Shown here one piece after another: positions 1-10,818 of a DNA stretch of 64,000 nt; within the stretch, counting starts at the first letter, position 1, and each line of letters begins with the position of its first letter. Made by a program: the position numbers and the translations under genes. The stretch comes from Longispora fulva. GTDB lineage: Bacteria; Actinomycetota; Actinomycetes; Mycobacteriales; Micromonosporaceae. The notes beneath the pieces are model-generated. The model saw only the letters and a list, made by a program, of their open reading frames with translations. It searched no databases and had not been told where the DNA came from. Location: NCBI RefSeq assembly GCF_015751905.1, contig NZ_JADOUF010000001.1, positions 930,001-994,000 of the forward strand. The letters run 5' to 3'.

Positions 1-212
1 AACGAGGCCAGCAGCTCCGCCGCGGCGGCCCGGAACGCGTCGTCGCTGGGCCGGACGCCGGTCGGGTCGGCATTGTGGTCCAGGACGTTCACGCTGCCCG
101 GATCGGCCCCGGAGACCACCGCCGCGTACGCGGGGGCCTGCGCCAACCCGCCGACCACCGCGCCGGCGCCGACCCCGACCGCGCCGGTCAGAAAGGCGCG
201 CCTGTTGTCCAC
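1..212 (-). CDS. Secreted pectate-lyase-like beta-helix protein (N-terminus only)
   Basis: Only the first 70 codons lie inside the window; the gene runs off the left edge. The GTG start at 212 has AGGAG about 8 nt upstream. The protein opens with an arginine pair (NRRAFLTG), a hydrophobic stretch and an AYA-type cleavage site, so it looks like a Tat-type export signal. The mature start SVNVLDHNADPTGVRPSD has the spacing of the N-terminal motif of the pectate-lyase superfamily (right-handed beta-helix), which usually reads V-x-DFGA-D-x-TG-x-x-D. By family it would be an extracellular polysaccharide-degrading enzyme. The substrate cannot be judged from this fragment. Confidence 0.7.
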   Translation of the reverse strand, partial: MDNRRAFLTGAVGVGAGAVVGGLAQAPAYAAVVSGADPGSVNVLDHNADPTGVRPSDDAFRAAAAELLAS

Positions 213-286
213 CACTGGGTCTCCTGTCGTGCGAGGGATAGTTGATCAAGGGTAGTTGATCATGTCCAGCCCGGTTTCCGTCGCGG

Positions 287-445
287 GTGGCCGCCGCGGT
301 CCCCGCCCTGGCCCTGCTGCTGGCGGTCCCCGACGCAGCGGCGGTGGCCCGTGGTGACCCTGTCGATCACGATCCAGCACACCTGCGCCGAGGACCTGAC
401 GGTCACCCTGCGCGGCCCGGACAACAGGACCTGTCCGGTAGGCCA
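287..445 (+). pseudogene. Possible remnant of a secreted P-domain (proprotein-convertase-type) protein
   Basis: This sits in a gap of about 390 bases without an intact gene (213-602). One frame encodes a signal-peptide-like stretch (VAAAVPALALLLAVPDAAA). The next frame, from 354, encodes VTLSITIQHTCAEDLTVTL followed by RGPD. That resembles the P-domain beta-strand pattern V-x-V-x-I-x-HT-x-x-x-DL-x-V-x-L-x-x-P-x-G found at the C-terminus of secreted proteases. The two parts are in different frames and the domain does not continue. Codons on the opposite strand at about 420-535 are also strongly GC3-biased but gave no recognisable product. This is inference from a short match. Confidence 0.3.
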
Positions 446-602
446 GCAGGAGCGCCACCCGCACCCGCTGGTCCGGCGCACGCACGTTCACGGTGCCGTC
501 GGTGACGTCGCAGGCCGGCCGGACGGAGCCTCAGAGCCCCGCCCGGGCGTCGTCCTCGGGGATGTCGATCGGGCTTCTGCCGGGTAACTTCGAGGAATGT
601 GG

Positions 603-800
603 ATGATATGGCTGGGAGTGCCCGCTGTGGCGATAGCGGTGTTCGCGGTTGTCCTCGACCGCCGGCGCGCACGGAGAGTGACTGACGGCGATGTCCAGGG
701 TGCCGCGAGGGCCTCGCTGAGCAGGAACGAGCGGATCGACCTCGCGGCCGTCGAGGCCCAGGCGCGCAGCCGGGGAGCGGTGGTCCCCCCGGCGCTCTGA
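603..800 (+). CDS. Small membrane-anchored protein of unknown function
   Basis: This is a 65-residue reading frame starting at ATG 603, with GAGG 7 nt upstream. An in-frame ATG at 597 is too close to that Shine-Dalgarno sequence. Residues 3-20 form one hydrophobic helix (WLGVPAVAIAVFAVVL). Arginines (DRRRARR) follow, so the short soluble tail probably faces the cytoplasm. The tail contains no motif I recognise. It stands alone between two decayed regions, and expression is unproven. Confidence 0.5.
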   Translation: MIWLGVPAVAIAVFAVVLDRRRARRVTDGDVQGAARASLSRNERIDLAAVEAQARSRGAVVPPAL

Positions 801-904
801 CCGGGCCCGCGCGCCGGGCGCACCAAGGGCCGACCAGCGGCAGGGCGCCGAAGTGTGCCCCTGCCGGAGCAGGCGCGACGCCTCCTCCGGGTAGCCGGTA
901 CGGT

Positions 905-1135
905 CGCGGGCTGGCCACGGTCCAGGTTTCCGAACACGAGCGGCACATCGAGGCCGTGGCGGGCGCCGAACGCCCCGCCCACGCCCGGCGCCGGCCAGGC
1001 GCGCCGCCAGGCCCCAGCGGTCCGCCCACCGGCCCATCGTGCCGACTACCGCGTCCCCGGCGGCGCACAGCAAGGCCCGTTCCACGGTGGACAGCTCGGC
1101 GACCGTGGGCCGCAGCCCCAGCTCGGCGGCGCAGG
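905..1135 (-). pseudogene. Decayed type-B carboxylesterase remnant
   Basis: This lies in the 480-base stretch 801-1280 that has no intact gene. On the minus strand, 1130-1011 encodes AAELGLRPTVAELSTVERA and continues to RWADRWG. This resembles the helical region of type-B carboxylesterases before the active-site aspartate/glutamate loop. In another frame, 982-914 encodes GGAFGARHGLDVPLVFGNLD, which matches the family's G-A-x-H-G-L-(E/D)-(L/I)-P-F-V-F-G-N-L signature around the catalytic histidine. The residues that normally separate these parts are missing and the frame changes. The reading is therefore an internally deleted, frameshifted relic. The family match is by eye. Confidence 0.45.
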
Positions 1136-1280
1136 CTGCGGCGGCGACGCCGCCCCCCTGGCGCCGCCGCCTCGCCATCGCCCTGAGCAGAAGTGTGACG
1201 ACCCCGCCCCGGTGAACGGACCTCCCGGATGGCTACCCTGTAGCCGCACCGAACATCGACAATGGTCACGGGGAGTCACT

Positions 1281-1895
1281 TTGCGTCGTATGATTGTGCC
1301 TGCCCTGGTGGCCGCGCTGGCGCTGACCGGCTGCTCCGGTGGTCCGTCGAAGACCACGGACAAGAACGCCCAGCCGGGTACGACCCCGGCCGCCGCCACC
1401 TTCGCGCTGGACGACAGCCGGGACGCTGGCGCGCCGACCCTGACTGTGCAGAAGGGCATGTGCGGGAAGTTTGACATTGTCCGACTCGTCGCGATGTACC
1501 CGAAAATCGAGCCCGACGCCAGCAATTACGAGGACGGCTTCGCCTCCTGCACTCTGAGGTACGCCCAGGGCGAGCCCGAACGGCTGTCCATGTGGATCGA
1601 CATCTCCGACAAGACGTCCGCCCGCCTGGCCAGGTTCAACGTGCGCGGCACGTTCCTGGAGTCCGGCGAGAAGGGCGAGACGGCGGAGACCCTGGAGGAC
1701 TTCCCCGGAGTCGCGTACCTCGTGACGACGGTGAAGAACAAAACCCTCACCTACAGGGTGTCCGCGCAGGCCGGGAATCTCGTCGTCGACATGCACTTCT
1801 TCCTCGAATCGGACGCCCCTGCGCAGCCGAACGCCACGGTGCGCGCCGCCGCCATCGACGCGGCGAAGGGCACCGTCACCCGACTCCTGGCGTGA
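1281..1895 (+). CDS. Putative lipoprotein
   Basis: A 204-residue exported protein. I chose the TTG start at 1281 because GGGAG lies 6 nt upstream; the next ATG at 1290 has poorer spacing. The N-terminus (MRRMIVPALVAALALTGCSGG) has a positive end, a hydrophobic core and a lipobox LTGC, so the protein should be lipidated on Cys18 and held on the outer face of the membrane. A low-complexity Thr/Ala/Pro linker is followed by a compact domain containing two cysteines (MCGKFDI, FASCTLRY). The length and cysteine pair recall DUF3558-type actinobacterial lipoproteins, but I cannot assign it firmly. It is monocistronic, and the next gene has its own promoter and leader. Confidence 0.85.
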   Translation: MRRMIVPALVAALALTGCSGGPSKTTDKNAQPGTTPAAATFALDDSRDAGAPTLTVQKGMCGKFDIVRLVAMYPKIEPDASNYEDGFASCTLRYAQGEPERLSMWIDISDKTSARLARFNVRGTFLESGEKGETAETLEDFPGVAYLVTTVKNKTLTYRVSAQAGNLVVDMHFFLESDAPAQPNATVRAAAIDAAKGTVTRLLA

Positions 1896-1962
1896 CGACA
1901 CCGTTCGACCGCCTGAGTCCGGCGCGGTCGGCGGACCACATGGCGGGATCGCACGGGTTCGG

Positions 1963-1992
1963 TTGGCGGGGGCCGCGCGCGGCGGGTAACGT
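1963..1992 (+). promoter_or_regulatory. Predicted metH promoter
   Basis: TTGGCG (1963-1968) and TAACGT (1987-1992) are separated by 18 nt. The expected transcription start (about 1999-2001) falls directly before the first helix of the riboswitch, which supports the assignment. It is prediction only. Confidence 0.5.
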
Positions 1993-2001
1993 CAGGTGCC
2001 A

Positions 2002-2088
2002 GGTCGAGGGGCGCTGCGACGGACGAGAGTCCGCCACGCTCGGCCGGTTCCACTCCGCAAGGGCGCCTCCCGACAGGGAGGTGCACCG
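2002..2088 (+). promoter_or_regulatory. S-adenosylhomocysteine (SAH) riboswitch with ribosome-binding-site switch
   Basis: The leader contains the SAH-riboswitch core: P1 arms GGTCGAG (2002-2008) and CTCGGCC (2039-2045), the conserved GGGGCGCTGC junction, and a P2 hairpin closed by GGAC/GTCC. A 3' tail GCGCC (2063-2067) can form the pseudoknot with GGCGC (2010-2014). The same tail, 2063-2071 (GCGCCTCCC), is also complementary over 9 bp, with one G-U pair and a GACA loop, to the metH Shine-Dalgarno region 2076-2084 (GGGAGGTGC). This gives a readable mechanism. Without SAH the tail masks the ribosome-binding site; with SAH the pseudoknot holds the tail and metH is translated. SAH riboswitches are known as on-switches for SAH-recycling genes. 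The class assignment is by consensus recall, not by a covariance search. Confidence 0.85.
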
Positions 2089-5703
<3,615 letters not shown>

Positions 5704-5987
5704 GGGTGCGGGCCGGCGGAGTGCTCTTCGCATGCGGACCGATGGACGTACGAATACCCCTGACCGTCGCCCTCGTCCCTGCCGGCTCCGGCTGCGGCGA
5801 CCGTGGCCCCCGGGGGCGGTGTCCAGAGTGGGCGTATGCCCGCAGCCGGGCCGCGGCCGAGGATGCCGCCCCGCCGGCCGTGGAGGCCCGCGTCGTAGAG
5901 ACGCATGGAGCGCGCGGTAAGTTTGTGAGCGAGTCGGAAAGCGCCTGTCGAAATAGAATTTTTGCCTTTCGTCGAAGGTCGTGGCCA

Positions 5988-6386
5988 GTGTCCGATGTGT
6001 TTCCGCATTATGAAGATCTGGTCGAACTCCTGATGAAAGGCGCGGGGGGCATCTACCTTCAGGAGGCCGCGACGCGGTTGCTGGCGCGCCACGGGTATTG
6101 GCTACGAGACCGGGAGTTCCTGCGCTTCGTCGTGACGTACGAAGATCCACCCGTGGCGGCTGGTATCCGTTGGAAGGCCGCAGTCGACGCACTGGATCGC
6201 GGGGAGTTGGAGGCGGGAATTGAAGAGCGCAGCATACTGCGGATTGCTGCCAGTCTATGCACGTTCTACAACATCTCCCTGCGTGATGTGGTTGAGGGCA
6301 TCGATGCTGTGAACATCAAACACGTCGCCGAATCAATCATGTACGCGGACGGATACTTGAATTCGATCGCCGAGCCGATTGCCTAG
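5988..6386 (+). CDS. Hypothetical 132-residue protein, atypical base composition
   Basis: I recognise no family. The GTG start at 5988 has GAAGG about 9 nt upstream. The preceding 284 bases (5704-5987) hold no gene, but their last 60 bases are AT-rich and probably contain the promoter. The product is a mixed helical, soluble protein with no signal peptide or membrane segment (for example PHYEDLVELLMKGAGG, then LCTFYNISLRDVVEGID). Codons such as TTT, AAA, ATT and TTG are far more frequent here than in neighbouring genes, which suggests horizontal acquisition or weak expression. Its neighbours give no functional hint. Confidence 0.65.
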   Translation: MSDVFPHYEDLVELLMKGAGGIYLQEAATRLLARHGYWLRDREFLRFVVTYEDPPVAAGIRWKAAVDALDRGELEAGIEERSILRIAASLCTFYNISLRDVVEGIDAVNIKHVAESIMYADGYLNSIAEPIA

Positions 6387-6503
6387 CTGTCGACCTCGCT
6401 AGAGTTCGAGATCGCCATCACCGCAACAGGTGTGCACGACTATCTCTGTTCATGGTGTGATCACTGCCGACCATCGCAGCCTGCTCAGAAAAAAGGACTA
6501 TTC

Positions 6504-7208
6504 ATGATGTACCGGCGCGGATGCGGCACTGTCGTCCTCATTGTCCTTCTGTTCACCGCCGCCGGTTGCGGGCCTACGGCCGGGTCGGGGGGTGCCAGCG
6601 CCTCCCCGGCTACTCCGCTGGCCGTGGAGGCCCAGTTCGCCCTGGGGAAGCGTGTCTCGACGCCCAGGGACGGACTGACCGCCCTCGGTATCACGGCCGA
6701 GAATGCCGCCGAGCGCCCGTGGAAGCCGCTACGTCTCCTCGCCTACTGCGCGCCGGAGATCAGCTCCACGCCGTGGATCACCGGTGGCTACGGCCGCTCG
6801 TGGCTCGACAAGGACCTGCGCCGAGCCGCCGAAACCGAGACGGTCGTCTACACGAAGACGTCCGGCGAGGCTCCGATGAACGCCGGCACGCTGATCGGCG
6901 AGCTGCGTGCAGCGGTGCCGACGGGCTGCGCGCACTGGAAGACGGATTATCTGTCCGCTGAGTTCGTCGCCGAGCTCCCGCTGCCGGAGCTGACCGGCGT
7001 CAACGACCGGTACGGCTTCTGCATGACCGTCGCCGAGCAGCCCGACTGGGAGCCCACTCCCCGCTGCGAGGTCTACCTGGCCCGGAACCTGTCCCCGGTC
7101 ACCACCGTCGTGACCAGCTTCTCCTACCAGGCCCGCGACCTCGACACCGCCCGACAGGGCATGCTGCGCTTCGTCCCGACCGTCGCGGCACGGCTGGTCC
7201 AGGGCTGA
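6504..7208 (+). CDS. Putative lipoprotein of unknown function
   Basis: A 234-residue exported protein. The ATG at 6504 follows AAAAGGA by about 6 nt. The N-terminus (MMYRRGCGTVVLIVLLFTAA then GCG) is a lipoprotein signal with the lipobox TAAGC, so the mature protein should sit on the outer membrane face. A Gly/Ser/Ala/Pro linker follows. The domain has several cysteines (AYCAPE, GCAHWK, GFCMTV, RCEVYL), consistent with disulfides outside the cell. I do not recognise the family. It appears monocistronic. Confidence 0.8.
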   Translation: MMYRRGCGTVVLIVLLFTAAGCGPTAGSGGASASPATPLAVEAQFALGKRVSTPRDGLTALGITAENAAERPWKPLRLLAYCAPEISSTPWITGGYGRSWLDKDLRRAAETETVVYTKTSGEAPMNAGTLIGELRAAVPTGCAHWKTDYLSAEFVAELPLPELTGVNDRYGFCMTVAEQPDWEPTPRCEVYLARNLSPVTTVVTSFSYQARDLDTARQGMLRFVPTVAARLVQG

Positions 7209-7258
7209 CGGGTACCGTTCGGCACGCGACTGTCGTACCCGTCGCCTAGGGTCGGGAC

Positions 7259-8377
7259 GTGGCCGTTCACCAGCTCTCCCGGGTCGACGCGCGCCGGATC
7301 GCCGTGCGCGCCCAACTCCTCGACGGCCCACGCCCGACCGGTGCCCTGGATCCCACCGAGCTGCCGGACATGGTCAGGCACCTCACCCTGCTGCAGATCG
7401 ACCTGGTCGAGGCCGTCGCGCCGAGTGCCGACCTCGTGGCCTGGAGCCGCCTCGGACCCGACGCGCCGGCCGAGCTGCGCGCCGCGCTGAAGGACCGCAC
7501 CCTGCTGGAGCTGCGCGGGATGATCCGTCCGGCCGAGGACGTGGCGTTGTACCGGGCGGAGATGGCGGAATGGCCGGGGCCCGGCGAGCTGGTCGCGTGG
7601 CGGGAAAGCCAGCGCGACTGGGTGCTCGCCAACGACGCGTGCCGGCGCGACATCCTGGCGCGGCTCGACGCGTCCGGGCCGCTGGTCTCGGGGGAGATCC
7701 CGGACACCTGCGCCGTCCCGTGGAAGTCGAGCGGCTGGAACAACAACCGCAACGTCGGACAGCTGCTGGACCTGATGGTCCTGCGCGGCGAGGTCGCCGT
7801 CGCCGGCCGGCGGGGCCGCGACCGGCTGTGGGACCTGGCCTCGAGGGTCTACCCGGACGACCCGGCGGTCCCGACCGGCGAGGCGCTGCGGGTGCGCGCC
7901 GAGCGGCGGTTGCGGTCGCTGGGGATCGCGCGCGCCCGGGCGGCGGAGACCCCGGTCGAGCCGGGGGATGTCGGCGAGGTCGGAGAGCCGGCGGTGATCG
8001 AGGGCGTCAAGGGCGTGTGGCGGGTGGATCCGGCCCAGCTCGGGCAGCCGTTCACCGGGCGGGCCGCGTTGTTGTCCCCGCACGACCGCCTCGTCTACGA
8101 CCGCAAGCGCATGGTGGAGCTGTTCGAGTTCGACTACCAACTGGAGATGTACAAGCCGGTGGCCCAGCGCCGGTGGGGGTATTACGCGCTGCCGATCCTG
8201 TCCGGCGACCGCCTGGTCGGCAAGCTCGACGCCACGGCCGACCGCAGGTCCGGTGTGCTCCGGGTCGACGCGGTCCACCAGGACGAGGCGTTCGACAAGG
8301 ACGTGTCGGCGGCCGTGGACGAGGAGATCGAGGACCTGGCCCGCTGGCTCCACCTGGACCTCGCCTGGCCGGGATGA
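7259..8377 (+). CDS. Winged-helix DNA glycosylase, YcaQ/AlkX family
   Basis: A 372-residue cytosolic protein of the HTH_42 (YcaQ) family. Known members unhook interstrand crosslinks or remove bulky alkylated bases. Near the N-terminus it has LLQIDLVEAV, which fits the catalytic Q-hydrophobic-D motif of the AlkX branch (the AlkZ branch has Q-x-Q), followed by the family block WSRLGP. The centre has WKSSGWNNN, where family members carry a helix-turn-helix, and the C-terminal half is rich in beta strands (LVYDRKRMVELFEFDYQLEM). TAGGGT (7247-7252) lies exactly 6 nt before the GTG and there is no Shine-Dalgarno sequence, so the mRNA is probably leaderless. Genotoxin resistance is a reasonable role, but the substrate is unknown. 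Confidence 0.85.
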   Translation: MAVHQLSRVDARRIAVRAQLLDGPRPTGALDPTELPDMVRHLTLLQIDLVEAVAPSADLVAWSRLGPDAPAELRAALKDRTLLELRGMIRPAEDVALYRAEMAEWPGPGELVAWRESQRDWVLANDACRRDILARLDASGPLVSGEIPDTCAVPWKSSGWNNNRNVGQLLDLMVLRGEVAVAGRRGRDRLWDLASRVYPDDPAVPTGEALRVRAERRLRSLGIARARAAETPVEPGDVGEVGEPAVIEGVKGVWRVDPAQLGQPFTGRAALLSPHDRLVYDRKRMVELFEFDYQLEMYKPVAQRRWGYYALPILSGDRLVGKLDATADRRSGVLRVDAVHQDEAFDKDVSAAVDEEIEDLARWLHLDLAWPG

Positions 8378-8492
8378 GGAACTCCTGAAGATGTTTCCGC
8401 GCGTCCGCGCGGGCACGGGCCGATGGCGCCACATGGCTGGCGGCGACGAGGCGGTGTTCGTTCCTGTCACAGGTGGTTGGCATCATGGGCCG

Positions 8493-8831
8493 GTGACGAT
8501 GACGCGTACCGGTGCGGTGTGGGGGCTCCACCATGGTGACCGGCAGGTCGCCCGGCTGACGGTGACCGGGGCCGACTTCCCCTGGGTTCAGGCCGACGTC
8601 GAGTGCCTGCCGGCGTTCGAGGAGGTCCGGTCCCTGTTCGTCGAGCAGGAACAGGCCTTCGACAGTGAGGACTACGACCGGGCCGATGTGCTCTACGACC
8701 GGATTCGCGGCGTCCTGACCATGACCTTCCCGGGCGGCGGCCCCGTGGCCGAGTTTCTGTTGCGCGTCTATGACGACGGCACCGCCGGCTGGCGCTGGCA
8801 CGATGAGCCGTTCGAGGCGGTCGGAGACTGA
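8493..8831 (+). CDS. Conserved hypothetical protein (112 residues)
   Basis: I do not recognise the family. I place the start at GTG 8493 because CATCAT lies 6 nt upstream, which gives the leaderless spacing seen at other genes here. The extra 34 residues encoded from ATG 8391 look unstructured, although that longer start cannot be excluded. The product is a small soluble beta-rich protein (TGAVWGLHHGDRQVARLTV, then DDGTAGWRWHDEPFEAV) without membrane segments. It follows the AlkX-family gene by about 115 bases and may be independently transcribed. Confidence 0.6.
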   Translation: MTMTRTGAVWGLHHGDRQVARLTVTGADFPWVQADVECLPAFEEVRSLFVEQEQAFDSEDYDRADVLYDRIRGVLTMTFPGGGPVAEFLLRVYDDGTAGWRWHDEPFEAVGD

Positions 8832-9023
8832 CGGGCGGGGATGGGCGCACGCGTTTCCCGTTCTCCGGCGGCTGGCACCGCCACGCAGTGGCCGGGCGCG
8901 AGCGCGCCCAGCGACGTTCCCGTCAGAGGTTTTTGGGTTGAGGCAGGCTGAAACCCGCACCGGCGGGGCGGCCCTGAAGCCACCCCGCCGGTCAGCACCC
9001 GAAGGTCGACGGAACCCCGAAGG

Positions 9024-10667
9024 TCAGTGGAACCGGCCGATCCACCGGTACCCGGTGTTGTACCCGCGCCCCCCGGTCGGCGCCACCACTGTCAGCGGGT
9101 TCATCGGCTGCACCACGATCGTGGCCGGCTGCCCGGCGGCGGGGTGCACCGACGTCAGCGTGGCGGCCCCGGGAGCCTGCCCCTCCTGCACCCACGACAT
9201 CAGCGGCGTCAGCAGGTCGGCCGTCGCCAACGGGTCCCCGCCGCCGATCCCCAGGCAGTGGTACTGACCCGGCATCATGTACAGCCGCGAGAACGACTGG
9301 GCCGCGGAGTACCCGCCGGCCTTCGTGACGACGTCGCCGTAGTAGGCCACGGTGCCGAACGGGGAGATGGCCTGGTCGGCCCAGCCGTGGTACAGGATGA
9401 TCTTGCCACCGTGCTTGCGGAAGGCCGCCAGGTCGGGGTTGGTCGCGTTGTAGGTGCCCGCGAGGCCCTGGAGTCGGGCGTAGGAGGAGTCGGTGAACTC
9501 GAAGTCCCGCAGGGTGTAGGAGGCGGGCGGGTTCTTCTCGTAGGCGAGGTACTTCAGGAAGTTGAGCCCGAACTGGGCGGCGTTCGTGGTCAGGGCCGCC
9601 GCCGGGTCGTCGGTGGCGGCGATGTCCCAGCCGGCCCAGGCCAGCTCGGAGCCGTACGCCAGGCCGCCCGGGTAGAGGTTGCGGCCCCGGGCGTCGACGG
9701 GTCCTGTGTAGAACTTCCGGACGACGGTGACCTGGTCGGCGGTCAGGCAGCCGGCGGTGTCCGTGTCGGCCGGGCACTGGAGGGTGGCGGGTTCGAACGC
9801 GCACGTCCGCGGGTGGTCGATGAGGCCGTCGGGGCCGGCGCACGCGGTCAGGACGGCGGTGTGCAGCGCGGGCAGCTTGGGGCGGCCCAGGATCTGCCGG
9901 CCGGACCCGTCGGTGTTCGACCGGTGGATCCAGGCCTCGAAGGCGGCGAAGTCGGTGGCGTCGAACGCCGGGGCCCCCGACAGGATGCCGTCGAAGTCGT
10001 CCGGGTACCGCTGCGCCTCGATCAGGCCCTCGCGCCCGCCGCCCGAGCAGCCGTCGTAGTACGCGTACGTCGGGGCCTGGCCGTAGTACCGGCCGATCAC
10101 GGCCTTGGCGAGCTGGGCCATGCTGTGCTCGGAGGTCACGCCGAACACAGCCCGCAGCTGCGGGTCGTCCTTCGCCCACAGGCCGTCGAAGCGGTTCGCG
10201 CCGAGGTGGCCCTGGTTGTCGGCACCGATCGCGAGTTCGCCGTTGTTCACCGGGGCGCAGCCCGTGGACACCCCGGGCGCGATGGCGGGCACGTCCCCGC
10301 AGAGGCCGCCGCAGCCCAGTTGCACGTACTGGCCGCGCCAGGTGGCGACGGGAAGCTTGAGTTCGAACTGGGTCTGCGGGCTGATGTACCCCTTGATGTC
10401 GCAGAACGCCGCGGTGCCGACCGTGACGGTGGCCGCCGAGACGATTCGGCTGGGCGCGTCGGGGACGGCGGTCAGATCCAGGCCGGGCAGCGCCGAGCAG
10501 TCCAGTTTCGGTACGACCGGGGTGGTGATCGCGGCGGGCGCGGTGGCGGGTTCGGCGCGGGTGGGCGCCGAGGCCGCGGGGGCCGCCACGGCCATGCCCA
10601 GGAGCACAGCCGCTGCGGCGAGCAGCCCCAGACGACGAGCGCCGCCGGGGGTCGGTGTGGATCGCAC
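9024..10667 (-). CDS. Secreted tannase/feruloyl esterase-family hydrolase
   Basis: A 547-residue extracellular alpha/beta hydrolase of the tannase/feruloyl esterase family, which cleaves phenolic esters from plant polymers or tannins. The signal peptide is RRLGLLAAAAVLLGMAVAA, ending before an ASA site. The nucleophile motif is GCSGGGREG, the acid is in HGWADQAISP and the histidine is in GQYHCLGIGGG. Cys-Ser and His-Cys neighbours form the family's CS-D-HC disulfide-linked triad. The GTG start at 10667 has GGGAG at good spacing. The promoter and two overlapping palindromes lie directly upstream, so expression is probably repressed until an inducer appears. The upstream AraC-type gene on the same strand is separated by about 150 bases and is a possible but unproven partner. 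Confidence 0.9.
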   Translation of the reverse strand: MRSTPTPGGARRLGLLAAAAVLLGMAVAAPAASAPTRAEPATAPAAITTPVVPKLDCSALPGLDLTAVPDAPSRIVSAATVTVGTAAFCDIKGYISPQTQFELKLPVATWRGQYVQLGCGGLCGDVPAIAPGVSTGCAPVNNGELAIGADNQGHLGANRFDGLWAKDDPQLRAVFGVTSEHSMAQLAKAVIGRYYGQAPTYAYYDGCSGGGREGLIEAQRYPDDFDGILSGAPAFDATDFAAFEAWIHRSNTDGSGRQILGRPKLPALHTAVLTACAGPDGLIDHPRTCAFEPATLQCPADTDTAGCLTADQVTVVRKFYTGPVDARGRNLYPGGLAYGSELAWAGWDIAATDDPAAALTTNAAQFGLNFLKYLAYEKNPPASYTLRDFEFTDSSYARLQGLAGTYNATNPDLAAFRKHGGKIILYHGWADQAISPFGTVAYYGDVVTKAGGYSAAQSFSRLYMMPGQYHCLGIGGGDPLATADLLTPLMSWVQEGQAPGAATLTSVHPAAGQPATIVVQPMNPLTVVAPTGGRGYNTGYRWIGRFH

Positions 10668-10681
10668 GAGGTTCTCCCTTG

Positions 10682-10735
10682 AGCTATAACGAGCGTTATA
10701 ACGAAAGTTATAGCTAGCCAGGGGCGGGCGGACAA
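10682..10735 (-). promoter_or_regulatory. Promoter with tandem overlapping palindromic operators for the tannase-family gene
   Basis: On the minus strand, TTGTCC (10735-10730) and TATAAC (10712-10707) are 17 nt apart, which is close to ideal sigma-A spacing. The -10 lies inside a repressor-like site. TATAACG-AG-CGTTATA (10685-10700) is a perfect 7+7 palindrome. It shares its right arm with TATAACG-AA-AGTTATA (10697-10712), and the outer arms AGCTATAAC and GTTATAGCT are a perfect 9-bp inverted repeat. This layout is typical of TetR- or MarR-type operators. No such regulator is encoded next to it. Confidence 0.75.
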
Positions 10736-10818
10736 GCGATGGGCGCCCGGCGTAAGCCTTCGGTAATGTCCGACGGGCCAAGAGACCTGTGGCGACGCGT
10801 ACCCGTCGAGGTCCGGGT

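Noticed and set aside
2002-2088. Cobalamin or SAM riboswitch upstream of metH
   Set aside because: No B12-box or SAM-I kink-turn elements are visible. The short core with a GGGGCGCTGC junction and tail pseudoknot fits the SAH class instead.
5704-5987. Possible gene between metH and the AT-rich gene
   Set aside because: Frames are open only by composition, with no start signal or conserved-looking product.
8391-8492. N-terminal extension of the hypothetical protein from ATG 8391
   Set aside because: Weak ribosome-binding site and an unstructured, Arg/Gly-rich extension. A leaderless signal at 8481-8486 fits GTG 8493 better.
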